Assembly (NCBI GenBank): GCA_964369685.1
Contig: CAYJFB010000015.1
Span: 1 to 60,427 of the forward strand
Source: Avidesulfovibrio sp964369685
GTDB taxonomy: Bacteria > Desulfobacterota > Desulfovibrionia > Desulfovibrionales > Desulfovibrionaceae
Direction: 5' to 3'
Length of the DNA stretch: 60,427 nt
A program made the translations under genes and the position numbers. The notes beneath the pieces are model-generated. The model saw only the letters and a program-made list of their open reading frames with translations. It ran no database searches and was not told where the DNA came from. Positions 52,261 through 59,807 of the stretch are shown piece by piece. The first letter of the stretch is position 1. Each line of letters opens with the position of its first letter.

Positions 52261-53292
52261 CTAATGACTCCCTTTACCCAACAACAGTGATTCGGGATTG
52301 CGCTTAAGTAAGGCCGCAAGATCACGCACAGCACGCGCGGCTTCGCTTATTTCTCGCAACGTTTGTGAAAATCCAATAACCGTAGAACCTGACGGATCAA
52401 TAACACTATTAAACATGTCTGCAGTATTATTTAAATGAATCAACAACGTGTCAGCTTTTGTGGCGGTTGCCGAGAATTGTGTCATCAAAGCATGTGTGTC
52501 GGATTCTGTTTGCTGTGCAAGCTTTGTGTAACTCTGACTTGTTGTTTGCAATTGTTGGAGCAGTTCTGTTGCGGAAGCCAAAAGTTTCTGCATGATATCC
52601 AGTCCCAACTGAGTATTTTTTGGATTCAAAAGAGTATTGAGTTCTCCTGTGATGCCTGCAAGGTTGATAAGCGTTTGAGACATGGCATCGTCTGCCAACA
52701 ATTGTTCAAGACTGGCCGCAATTTTTGAAAAGCTTGTTACTATGGATGTAATAGGTAACGTACTCATTGTTTGCATAAAATTGTCGAGTTGTGAGGGAAT
52801 CGTAGGCAATTCAAAAACGTCATCATCATATTCTTGTAAATGTGTTATCGGGGTGCCTGCAATTTTTGGCGAATAAAAATCGAGAGAAATATTCAATTGT
52901 CCCGTCAACAAGCTTTGTGATGCCAAGCGCGCTCGCAGACCGTGTGTAATAAGTTGCAAAAGATAATCGTGTTTACCTGTTTCTCTATTTGTTTGGAACA
53001 AAATTTTTGCAGTGTCATTTTCTTGAATAGAAATAAATACAACCGTATTGATACTTTGATTGGCAAAATCATTTTTTATATTGATGCTTGTCACCTTACC
53101 TATGGGAACCCCTCTAAATTGTACAGGTGCACCAACATTGAGACCCTTCACTGAAGAATCAAAAAATAAAACAAAAGTCATATCTTTAGTAAAAAGCTTG
53201 CCGCTTCCTAAAAATAATGTTGCTACAACAAGCAACACCAAAGCACCAAGCACAAATGCACCAATTAATGTTTTATTTGGTTGTGTACTCAT
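52261..53292 (-). CDS. mlaD: MCE-domain lipid-transport protein (MlaD/PqiB-like)
   Basis: Periplasmic substrate-binding protein with one N-terminal anchor (LIGAFVLGALVLLVVATLFL). 343 residues: a single MCE domain (VLFFDSSVKGLNVGAPVQFR, GVPIGKVTSINI) followed by a long helical C-terminal region (LLQQLQTTSQSYTKLAQQ), expected to form the hexameric helical barrel. 50 bases after the ATPase gene. It binds phospholipids moving between inner and outer membrane; the direction is not deducible. Confidence 0.91.
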   Translation of the reverse strand: MSTQPNKTLIGAFVLGALVLLVVATLFLGSGKLFTKDMTFVLFFDSSVKGLNVGAPVQFRGVPIGKVTSINIKNDFANQSINTVVFISIQENDTAKILFQTNRETGKHDYLLQLITHGLRARLASQSLLTGQLNISLDFYSPKIAGTPITHLQEYDDDVFELPTIPSQLDNFMQTMSTLPITSIVTSFSKIAASLEQLLADDAMSQTLINLAGITGELNTLLNPKNTQLGLDIMQKLLASATELLQQLQTTSQSYTKLAQQTESDTHALMTQFSATATKADTLLIHLNNTADMFNSVIDPSGSTVIGFSQTLREISEAARAVRDLAALLKRNPESLLLGKGSH

Positions 53293-53342
53293 AAGATCTT
53301 ATACACCTTAAGTAAAATGGCTATATCGGTAAAAAATATTGT

Positions 53343-54110
53343 TTATGCCTTCTCTTGCAATTCTTTACCGCGATTCAAAAATCGACGGACACTTTTATTT
53401 TTAGCATAAAATCGTAAGTCATGAGGATTACCTTTTTCAAGCATAGTATGTGTTGCTGCATCAAGAAAAAGGCTGTTGTTGCCGATTGTAAAAATGCTGT
53501 CTAAATCATGGGTAACAACAATCACCGTCATATTCATGTTTTCTTTTAACTGCAAAATGAGTTCGTCAAGCAATGCGGCACTCACCGGATCGAGTCCTGC
53601 TGAGGGTTCATCAAAAAAAACAATTTCCGGATCCAAAGCCAAAGCACGAGCTAAACCGGCGCGTTTACGCATCCCACCGCTGATTTCTGAAGGATAATAG
53701 TCTTCAAAACCTGCCAAACCAACAAGTGCCAATTTGAGTTTGGCTTGTTCTTGAATATCACGTGCGTTTAAATCTGTATAACGCTGAAGCGGCAAGGCAA
53801 TGTTTTCAGCTAAAGTCATAGAACTCCACAATGCACCGCTTTGAAACAACACACCCATATTTTGTAAAATACGATCTTTTTCTGTCGGTGTACTCTGCCA
53901 AAAATTTGTTGTCCCATAAAAAACAGAACCCTGTGCAGGCTTATTCAACCCAACCAGACACCGCAACAAAGAACTTTTCCCACAACCACTGGGACCCATA
54001 ATAATAAAAACATCTTGCTTATTGACCGTGAATGAAAGATTTTTTTGCACGGTATAATTGCCATAGGTAATCGTTAAATCGGTTACGGTAAGCATAGGTG
54101 AAGGATTCAT
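53343..54110 (-). CDS. mlaF: Mla-type ABC transporter ATP-binding protein
   Basis: ATPase for lipid transport. 255 residues with Walker A GPSGCGKSS, Q-loop LFQSGALW, signature ISGGMRKRAGLARALALDP, Walker B IVFFDEPSAGLDP and H-loop VTHDLDS. GMRKR in the signature is characteristic of MlaF relatives. The ATG overlaps the permease stop by four bases (ATGA), showing coupling. The C-terminus ends with a short basic tail (RRFLNRGKELQEKA). Confidence 0.94.
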   Translation of the reverse strand: MNPSPMLTVTDLTITYGNYTVQKNLSFTVNKQDVFIIMGPSGCGKSSLLRCLVGLNKPAQGSVFYGTTNFWQSTPTEKDRILQNMGVLFQSGALWSSMTLAENIALPLQRYTDLNARDIQEQAKLKLALVGLAGFEDYYPSEISGGMRKRAGLARALALDPEIVFFDEPSAGLDPVSAALLDELILQLKENMNMTVIVVTHDLDSIFTIGNNSLFLDAATHTMLEKGNPHDLRFYAKNKSVRRFLNRGKELQEKA

Positions 54111-55255
54111 ATTTGCAACACATTAAATAAAAGAGTTAAAAGTGCTGTGGCAAGAACAATGCCGACAATAGAAAAAACAACAGCTGAAGTTGTAGCCATG
54201 CCCACGGCGGCCGCACTGCGCCCACAACGCAATCCTTGATAACATCCTATAAAAGCAATAATAATTCCATAAACAAAACCATGAGTCACACCAACCCAAA
54301 GATTGTTCATTTTAAAACCAATCTTACTAAACGTAATATACTCCACAGGCTCAAGCCCAAGCGCCAATACCCCAACAGCAAAACCACCAAGTAATCCGGC
54401 AAAATCAGCATAAAGCACCAATAACGGTGTCATAAGACTCAACGCAATCATGCGCGGCAAGACTAAAAAATCAGAAGGCGCGATGCCTTGCGTCACCAAG
54501 GCGTCAATTTCTTCATTCACCTGCATTGTTCCCAGAGTAGCGGCATACGATGCACCTGTGCGCCCTGCTAGAATGATCCCTGTCATGACCGCTCCCATGA
54601 TGCGCGTCATGCCTATGGCAACAAGACTCGATACATAAATCTCGGCTCCAAACATACTCAACTGCAATGCGCCGACAAAGGCAAGAATAAGCCCAACAAG
54701 CAAACTGATTAACGTTGTAATGGGTAATGCTTCGGCTCCACAATCTTGCATTTGTTTCCAAACATCTTGCATAGAACAGGCGGCACGACCTTTAAACAAC
54801 CGTCCGAGACTGAGTGTCAATTCGCCCGTAAATTCCAAGATCGCTTGCAGCCGTTGCGGTATGACAAGTGCATATCCCCCAAGCACCGACAAAAAAGACT
54901 CCCGAACACGTTGACGTTGTGCTTCTGTATTTGGTTGAACAGCAAGAGCTAAATTCAAAAGATTCCGTGCGCCTTCGGGCAATCCGTCGTATGAGCAATT
55001 GTTTTCTTGTGCACGACACACTTCAAGAATACGTAGTACTGTTGCAAGCAACGCGCTGTCCCATGCCACAAGCGAGTGTGTCGTCAATTCAACACTCACT
55101 TTTTGCAAGCTGTGAAGCAGATGCATTTGTTCATCAATATTTGGCGGCGGTGCTCCTTTCAACTGCCAGTCACCGCTAAAAGCCACACGCAAACCATTGT
55201 TTTGCGTGTGGCTGATTATCATTTGTGGAACATGTGAAGAGAGATTTTGTGACAT
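54107..55255 (-). CDS. mlaE: MlaE-family permease with N-terminal STAS-like domain
   Basis: Membrane component of the lipid ABC transporter. 382 residues: about 110 N-terminal soluble residues with STAS-like pattern (VAFSGDWQLKGA, SLVAWDSALLATVLRILEVC), which may do the job of MlaB in cis, then the MlaE core with GALQLSMFGAEIYVSSLVAIGM and GMTRIMGAVMTGIILAGRTG, GTMQVNEEIDAL and a C-terminal helix. It starts seven bases after grpE. The fusion explains the absence of mlaB from the operon. Confidence 0.92.
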   Translation of the reverse strand: MSQNLSSHVPQMIISHTQNNGLRVAFSGDWQLKGAPPPNIDEQMHLLHSLQKVSVELTTHSLVAWDSALLATVLRILEVCRAQENNCSYDGLPEGARNLLNLALAVQPNTEAQRQRVRESFLSVLGGYALVIPQRLQAILEFTGELTLSLGRLFKGRAACSMQDVWKQMQDCGAEALPITTLISLLVGLILAFVGALQLSMFGAEIYVSSLVAIGMTRIMGAVMTGIILAGRTGASYAATLGTMQVNEEIDALVTQGIAPSDFLVLPRMIALSLMTPLLVLYADFAGLLGGFAVGVLALGLEPVEYITFSKIGFKMNNLWVGVTHGFVYGIIIAFIGCYQGLRCGRSAAAVGMATTSAVVFSIVGIVLATALLTLLFNVLQI

Positions 55256-55262
55256 GATTCAC

Positions 55263-55814
55263 TTATGATTGAGTGATGCTTACAGCAACTTTTGCGGGAC
55301 GTAAGAGACGCTCTTTCAGTTGATATCCCCGTTGATGTAAAATGGCAACGCAACCTGCAGGCATGTCATTACGCGGAGCTTGTGCCACCGCTTCATGCAT
55401 GGTGGGATCAAACACCTCACCAACTTCGCCGATCGGAACCAAACCATGCAGTTTGAGCGCATCCAACAACACTTTTTGAGTCATCACAATACCTGTCAGC
55501 AAGTCTTTACACGCTTCATTATTACCGCCATATTGAATAGCCAAATCAAGATTATCCAAAACAGGCAAAATATCGGCCAAAACGGGTTCGGCAGCATATT
55601 TAAGATGCTCATCTTTTTCACGCTGAAGACGTTTTTTAAAATTTTCCATTTCAGCAAGAGAACGGAGACGGAGTTCTTCGGCTTCTGCTTTTGTTGCCGC
55701 GCAAAGAGGACAGGATTGTGCTTCAAGACTGTCAAAAGGAATCATCTCTTCTTCTGGTACGTTCTGTTCAATGTCATTCTCTTCCATGGGTTCATCTTGA
55801 CGCGATCTTGACAT
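55263..55814 (-). CDS. grpE: nucleotide exchange factor GrpE
   Basis: Releases ADP from DnaK. 183 residues: acidic N-terminus, a long helix (AEELRLRSLAEMENFKKRLQ) and the C-terminal beta domain with VFDPTMHEAVAQAP and LHQRGYQLKERLLRPAKVAV, the family signature. Unusual: a CPLC (C35, C38) near the start of the long helix. AAGGAG precedes ATG 55814. No dnaK, dnaJ or hrcA lies in the window; instead grpE is followed within seven bases by the mla genes. No CIRCE element is seen upstream. Confidence 0.94.
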   Translation of the reverse strand: MSRSRQDEPMEENDIEQNVPEEEMIPFDSLEAQSCPLCAATKAEAEELRLRSLAEMENFKKRLQREKDEHLKYAAEPVLADILPVLDNLDLAIQYGGNNEACKDLLTGIVMTQKVLLDALKLHGLVPIGEVGEVFDPTMHEAVAQAPRNDMPAGCVAILHQRGYQLKERLLRPAKVAVSITQS

Positions 55815-56144
55815 ATTGTATAGCTCCTTAGAAATACGAAATTTTCACAAAGAATCCAAACAAACCGAAATGTATTAAAAATGCATTCCGTATGTTGCTT
55901 GGTGCGTTCTTTTGTAGCACGTAAAGTATAGCTATAAAATTTGTTTCGGCAAGAGTATTGTATTTTTACTTAAAATACGATATCTATTTTTAAATTAATC
56001 ATTTTAGAACTGTTTTTACAACACATTAAAAAAATTGTCTAAACAGATGATGTTAACCGCAAAGACACAGATAAAACGTTGTCACAATTTCGCTCATGAC
56101 TTCATTTTTTCTGTACCTTATCCAGAAAAAGCACATGGTATAAT
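55815..56144. other. intergenic region upstream of grpE
   Basis: No gene. A weak TTTTTCTG/CAGAAAAA hairpin at 56106-56130 could terminate the arsC transcript, but has no U-tract. Contains the grpE promoter; no heat-shock operator recognised. Confidence 0.4.
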
Positions 56145-56603
56145 TTATATTTTTTCTTTCAATTCAATAATTTTTTGATGAATTGTTTGAATTGTTTTTT
56201 TAAAGATGTCATCATCACAGCCACTGGGATCATCCAGTCCCCAGTCTTCGGCATGCTGAAAAGAAACAGACGGACAACTCACATTACACCCCATAAAAAT
56301 AACAACATCAGGCTGAGGAATGTCTTCAACTTTTTTATTATATTGTGTCGTTTCCATATCAATCCCGTACAGTTCTTTCATCAAACGCACGGCATCAGGG
56401 TTGATCCGATCTTTGATGATCGTGCCTGCCGAAAAACTTTCAAATACGTCCAAAGCAAGATGTTTTCCCAACGCCTCGGCAATCTGGCTTCTGCATGAAT
56501 TGTGGTTACAAATAAAAGCAACTTTGGGCTTTCCTGTATGCTTCAAGGCAAGCTTTTTTAATAAAACAGTGCTATCAACGCTCTTCTCTCTTGCAATCGT
56601 CAT
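56145..56603 (-). CDS. arsC: arsenate-reductase-like low-molecular-weight phosphatase (ArsC, thioredoxin-coupled type)
   Basis: Cytoplasmic reduction of arsenate to arsenite, with thioredoxin as electron source. 152 residues in the LMW-PTPase fold: nucleophile P-loop CNHNSCR (C32-R38, CX5R), the redox cysteines C106 and C110 in MGCNVSCP, and the acid loop WGLDDPSG with D125. C106/C110 have the C-x3-C spacing seen in GCGDACP-type ArsC. The ATG at 56603 has AAGGA nine bases before it; an ATG three codons earlier overlaps that site. Last gene of the arsR-led operon. Confidence 0.88.
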   Translation of the reverse strand: MTIAREKSVDSTVLLKKLALKHTGKPKVAFICNHNSCRSQIAEALGKHLALDVFESFSAGTIIKDRINPDAVRLMKELYGIDMETTQYNKKVEDIPQPDVVIFMGCNVSCPSVSFQHAEDWGLDDPSGCDDDIFKKTIQTIHQKIIELKEKI

Positions 56604-56638
56604 TGTTTTCATTCCTTAATGGATTTATTCATCGTTTT

Positions 56639-57007
56639 TTATTCGCATGCGGCTTGAATAAGACACATTATTTCTTCTTTTTTCAAAACCTTTCCGACAG
56701 AAACAACTTTGCCGTTTATAACCAATGCAGGGGTTGACATGACTCCATACTCAGAGATAACGGCAAGATCGGTGATATGTTTGACCGTTGTGTCCATATT
56801 GAGTGCTTCAAGCGCATGTTGTGTTGTTTCAGTCAATATTTTACACTTTGGACAACCCATACCCAAAACAAGAATGTTTCTGTCTGCCGCAGAATCCTGT
56901 TTGAAAGTTTGTGTAGAACGGTGTGTATTCGCTGTTGATTCACACGATGTGGAACTACAACAACATGGTTTGCTGTCATTTCTGTTTCCAAAACCGAAAA
57001 TACCCAT
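56639..57007 (-). CDS. small thioredoxin-fold protein (redox-active disulfide protein 2 family)
   Basis: 122 residues. The redox site GCPKC (C52, C55) is at the start of the thioredoxin-like fold, with VMSTPALVING (cis-Pro loop) and VGKVLKKEEI following. An N-terminal extension of about 40 residues has an unusual Cys cluster (C15-C17 and C22) that might bind metal. Cytoplasmic, no signal. It lies between ccdA and arsC; in other genomes this family occurs with ArsP-type permeases and ArsR, and may supply electrons or bind arsenite. Confidence 0.85.
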   Translation of the reverse strand: MGIFGFGNRNDSKPCCCSSTSCESTANTHRSTQTFKQDSAADRNILVLGMGCPKCKILTETTQHALEALNMDTTVKHITDLAVISEYGVMSTPALVINGKVVSVGKVLKKEEIMCLIQAACE

Positions 57008-57025
57008 GATTGTTTCCTTTTTCAG

Positions 57026-57718
57026 TTAAAAACCAAGATAAAACATATAAAATCCCATAAACAAAATCAAACCACCCATAAAAATTTTTATAAAAAAACC
57101 GACTCTTCCATACCGTTCATCTTGTGAAAGTTTTTGCACAAAACCCACAGAGGTTCCTGCAATAACAGCAAGAATACCATGACCTATTGAATAAAGCAGT
57201 AACAATAACACGCCATATGCAAGATTGCCTTTTGAAGCAACAAGCGTCAGTAAAGCAATTAAAATAGGCGTAGAACATGGTGACGAAAAAATACCACCAA
57301 GAATTCCCGCAAAAAAAGCCCCAACTTGTCCCTTGCGCTTATTTTGTGCAATCAAAAATGATGAGGGAATGATTTCATAAATCCCCCATGTTTGCAGTGC
57401 CATTAAAACCATAAGAACACCCAAAAAAAGATACCAAGCACTCGCCTGCGTACCGATCAAACTGCCGGCAAGCGCAGCCAAAATGCCTAATCCCGTAAAT
57501 GTCACTGCAGAACCGACAGCAAAAATAAAAGACAAAACAAACGCTTTCTTGGGATTTTGAGCATCCGTACCGCCAACATAACCAATAACTAAAGGAATTG
57601 TAGATAACGAACACGGCGTAAACGAAGTAAGTATTCCGGAAATCAACGCGATAAGCGGTGCAAACCAATAATGATTACTCATCAATGTTGCAAGGTGCTC
57701 TAAAAAGCTGTCCATCAA
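57026..57718 (-). CDS. ccdA: CcdA/DsbD-type transmembrane thiol-disulfide electron carrier
   Basis: Moves reducing equivalents from cytoplasmic thioredoxin across the membrane. 230 residues, six hydrophobic helices, with the paired redox Cys: FTPCSLSTIPLV in TM1 and SSPCSTPILIAL in TM4. Start at 57718 or 57715; the ATG overlaps the preceding gene's stop by four bases. The upstream periplasmic-facing thioredoxin is its likely partner. Confidence 0.9.
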   Translation of the reverse strand: MMDSFLEHLATLMSNHYWFAPLIALISGILTSFTPCSLSTIPLVIGYVGGTDAQNPKKAFVLSFIFAVGSAVTFTGLGILAALAGSLIGTQASAWYLFLGVLMVLMALQTWGIYEIIPSSFLIAQNKRKGQVGAFFAGILGGIFSSPCSTPILIALLTLVASKGNLAYGVLLLLLYSIGHGILAVIAGTSVGFVQKLSQDERYGRVGFFIKIFMGGLILFMGFYMFYLGF

Positions 57719-58221
57719 TGAACTCCCATGTCGTGAAGCACACTGCGCATTTGTGTCTCTGTCAAACCGCCTTGATGGACTGTAAAAAGATGTTCTCCTG
57801 TATTTTTATCATTATATAATGTAAATGGAATTTTCATTGAATTTGAAGGCACATACGGTGTTGCATCGGCTGTATAAAAAAGTTGTGTAGGAATAACTTG
57901 TATAGGAAAATTTTTTGCAGAATCAGGATTTTTCCATACATCAACAAATTGAATAATGGCTTTATCTTGCATTTCTTTATTCAGTTTTTTTAATACAGGC
58001 GCCATCTCTTTACACGGAATACAAGAATCTGCACCAAAATCAATAATCATCGGTAAATTGTGCTCTTGCAGAGTATCAATATTCACCGAAGTAACGGTTA
58101 AAGGATATTTAAGAGACTCTGTACCTTCTGAAAAAGCTTGTTCTTGTAGATTTTTTATAAACCAAATACCAAGAACAACAATAAAAATAAGTAATGGAAC
58201 TATCATTTTCGTTTTTTTCAT
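57715..58221 (-). CDS. membrane-anchored thioredoxin-like protein
   Basis: 168 residues: N-terminal anchor (MIVPLLIFIVVLGIWFI), then a thioredoxin fold facing the periplasm with the redox pair C67-x-x-C70 (DSCIPC) and cis-Pro loop QVIPTQLFY. AAGG precedes ATG 58221; the frame opens at 58407 inside arsR but earlier starts have no site. Coupled to ccdA by a four-base overlap, so it should receive electrons from it. First structural gene after arsR. Confidence 0.88.
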   Translation of the reverse strand: MKKTKMIVPLLIFIVVLGIWFIKNLQEQAFSEGTESLKYPLTVTSVNIDTLQEHNLPMIIDFGADSCIPCKEMAPVLKKLNKEMQDKAIIQFVDVWKNPDSAKNFPIQVIPTQLFYTADATPYVPSNSMKIPFTLYNDKNTGEHLFTVHQGGLTETQMRSVLHDMGVH

Positions 58222-58258
58222 TTTTTTCCTTTTTCCAAGAGAAAGAGTGAAGAAATAA

Positions 58259-58280
58259 CAAATCAAAAAAAATTGATTTG
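58259..58280. promoter_or_regulatory. probable ArsR operator upstream of the redox operon
   Basis: CAAATCAA at 58259-58266 and TTGATTTG at 58273-58280, a perfect 8-bp inverted repeat with six-base spacer (core ATCAA-N6-TTGAT). It lies between arsR and the membrane thioredoxin gene, about 38 bases before its start. Confidence 0.65.
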
Positions 58281-58310
58281 AAAAGACAAAAATATTTGCA
58301 GCAAAACGTT

Positions 58311-58592
58311 TTATCTGTCCTGCTGTATCAATTTTTGCAAAATATCTTGTGCACGCAAACAACCTTCTCGATTGATCGTGTAGTGTGTCCATTTGCCGAC
58401 AGGCCACGAAGCAACAAGTCCGCTTTCACAAAGAATTTTCATATGATATGATAATTTTGATTGCGCAACATGTAATGATTTTGTCAACTCACAAGCACAA
58501 TAATCTTTTTCCCGTAAAAGATTGATAATAGCGACACGAGTCGGATCACATAAGGCTTTAAAAATTTTTGCAGTTTCAACATATTGTGTCAC
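58311..58592 (-). CDS. arsR: ArsR-family metalloregulatory repressor
   Basis: Winged-helix repressor that leaves DNA on binding As(III)/Sb(III) or a related metal. 93 residues. Recognition helix LTKSLHVAQSKLSYHMKIL, wing GLVASWPVGKWTHYTI, and C32-x-C34 in DYCACEL at the start of helix 3, the same place and spacing as the arsenite-binding CVC of E. coli ArsR. Heads the operon; matching inverted repeats flank it on both sides, suggesting autoregulation. Confidence 0.92.
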   Translation of the reverse strand: MTQYVETAKIFKALCDPTRVAIINLLREKDYCACELTKSLHVAQSKLSYHMKILCESGLVASWPVGKWTHYTINREGCLRAQDILQKLIQQDR

Positions 58593-58605
58593 GGAACGCT
58601 CTCAA

Positions 58606-58621
58606 ATCAATTTTTATTGAT
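58606..58621. promoter_or_regulatory. probable ArsR operator upstream of arsR
   Basis: ATCAAT and ATTGAT with four bases between (core ATCAA-N6-TTGAT), just 14 bases upstream of the arsR start. Same core as the site at 58259-58280. An outer CTCAAA/TTTGAG pair extends the symmetry loosely. Confidence 0.65.
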
Positions 58622-58745
58622 GTTTTTGAGTATAAAAAAGACAAAACCTTGTCAACTCTCTTTTTTAAGAAAATATCTTCAAAAGAGTTTCCGAGGTTAT
58701 GTCTTCAATGTTTGCGGTTAGCTTTTTCATCATGTTTTTTGTGCG

Positions 58746-59783
58746 TTAACTCATATGTTTTTGAGTATATGATTTTATATATTGCAAGTTTTCAAGGAAA
58801 AGATGCAAAAGATACGGATCAAATTTCGTCCCGTTACCTTCAAGTAAAATTTTAATCACCAACTCTTCAGGCATCCCCGGACGGTACACTCTGTCTGATT
58901 TTAAGGCATCATAAACATCAACAATAGCGGTAATCCTTGCCTCAATGGGAATATTTTCCCCAACAAGTCCACAAGGATAACCACTGCCATCCCAATTTTC
59001 ATGATGATGATGCGCAATGACTTCACCCATGCGAATTGAAGGGATGTGTGAATTACTCAACAAACTGGCGCCGATCGCGGCATGTTGTTTAATAATTTCA
59101 AACTCTTCCGAAGTGAGTCTGTCCGGTTTACACAATATGGCATCCGGAATGGCTATTTTACCGATATCATGCAAGCGTGCCGCATTTTTTATACACAAGG
59201 TGTCTTCATCTGTCCAACCGAGAAGCGTACTCATACAAGCACTCATATATGCAATACGATTGACATGCCCACCTGTTTCACCGTCTCGTGTTTCAACGGC
59301 ATTAAAAAGTCGACTGATGATCTCTTCTTGTGTTTCAGTAAGCACAGCACTTTGTTCCTCAACAAGACGTTGTAAATTCTTGTTCAACGTCCGTTGAATT
59401 TGCTCAGCACTGATCACGCGTTGACCAACCTGTAAACGCAAATGCAATTCATCACTTTTAAACGGTTTGATAATATAATCATCAACACCGCCTTGTGAGA
59501 AACCGGCCAATTTATCATCTAAAGAACTGCGCGCTGTCAACAAAATGATATAAATGTAATGCGAACCATGGAGTTGACGAACACGTTGAGCAAGCTCAAC
59601 CCCATCCATCACAGGCATACTCCAATCCGTAATCAAAATATCAATCGTGTCATAATTTTGAACAATAAAATCGAGTGCTTCTTTACCATTACACGTTTCA
59701 ATGACTTCATGTCCCCACTGGCGCAAATGCTCAGCAAGAATCATTCTCCCCATTTCTTGATCTTCAGCTATAACAATTCGCAT
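58746..59783 (-). CDS. response regulator with REC and HD-GYP domains
   Basis: Two-component output protein, predicted c-di-GMP phosphodiesterase. 345 residues: REC domain 1-120 with phospho-acceptor D53, acidic E7/D8, T/S83-84 region and K106; a coiled linker; HD-GYP domain from about 150 with HD at 205-206, HAAIGASLL, and HHHHENWDGSGYP at 258-270, so both the HD metal site and the GYP motif are intact. It starts 25 bases after the Hpt gene stop, so the two are probably co-transcribed. Confidence 0.94.
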   Translation of the reverse strand: MRIVIAEDQEMGRMILAEHLRQWGHEVIETCNGKEALDFIVQNYDTIDILITDWSMPVMDGVELAQRVRQLHGSHYIYIILLTARSSLDDKLAGFSQGGVDDYIIKPFKSDELHLRLQVGQRVISAEQIQRTLNKNLQRLVEEQSAVLTETQEEIISRLFNAVETRDGETGGHVNRIAYMSACMSTLLGWTDEDTLCIKNAARLHDIGKIAIPDAILCKPDRLTSEEFEIIKQHAAIGASLLSNSHIPSIRMGEVIAHHHHENWDGSGYPCGLVGENIPIEARITAIVDVYDALKSDRVYRPGMPEELVIKILLEGNGTKFDPYLLHLFLENLQYIKSYTQKHMS

Positions 59784-59807
59784 AGTGCTACTTACTTGCT
59801 AAAGTGT

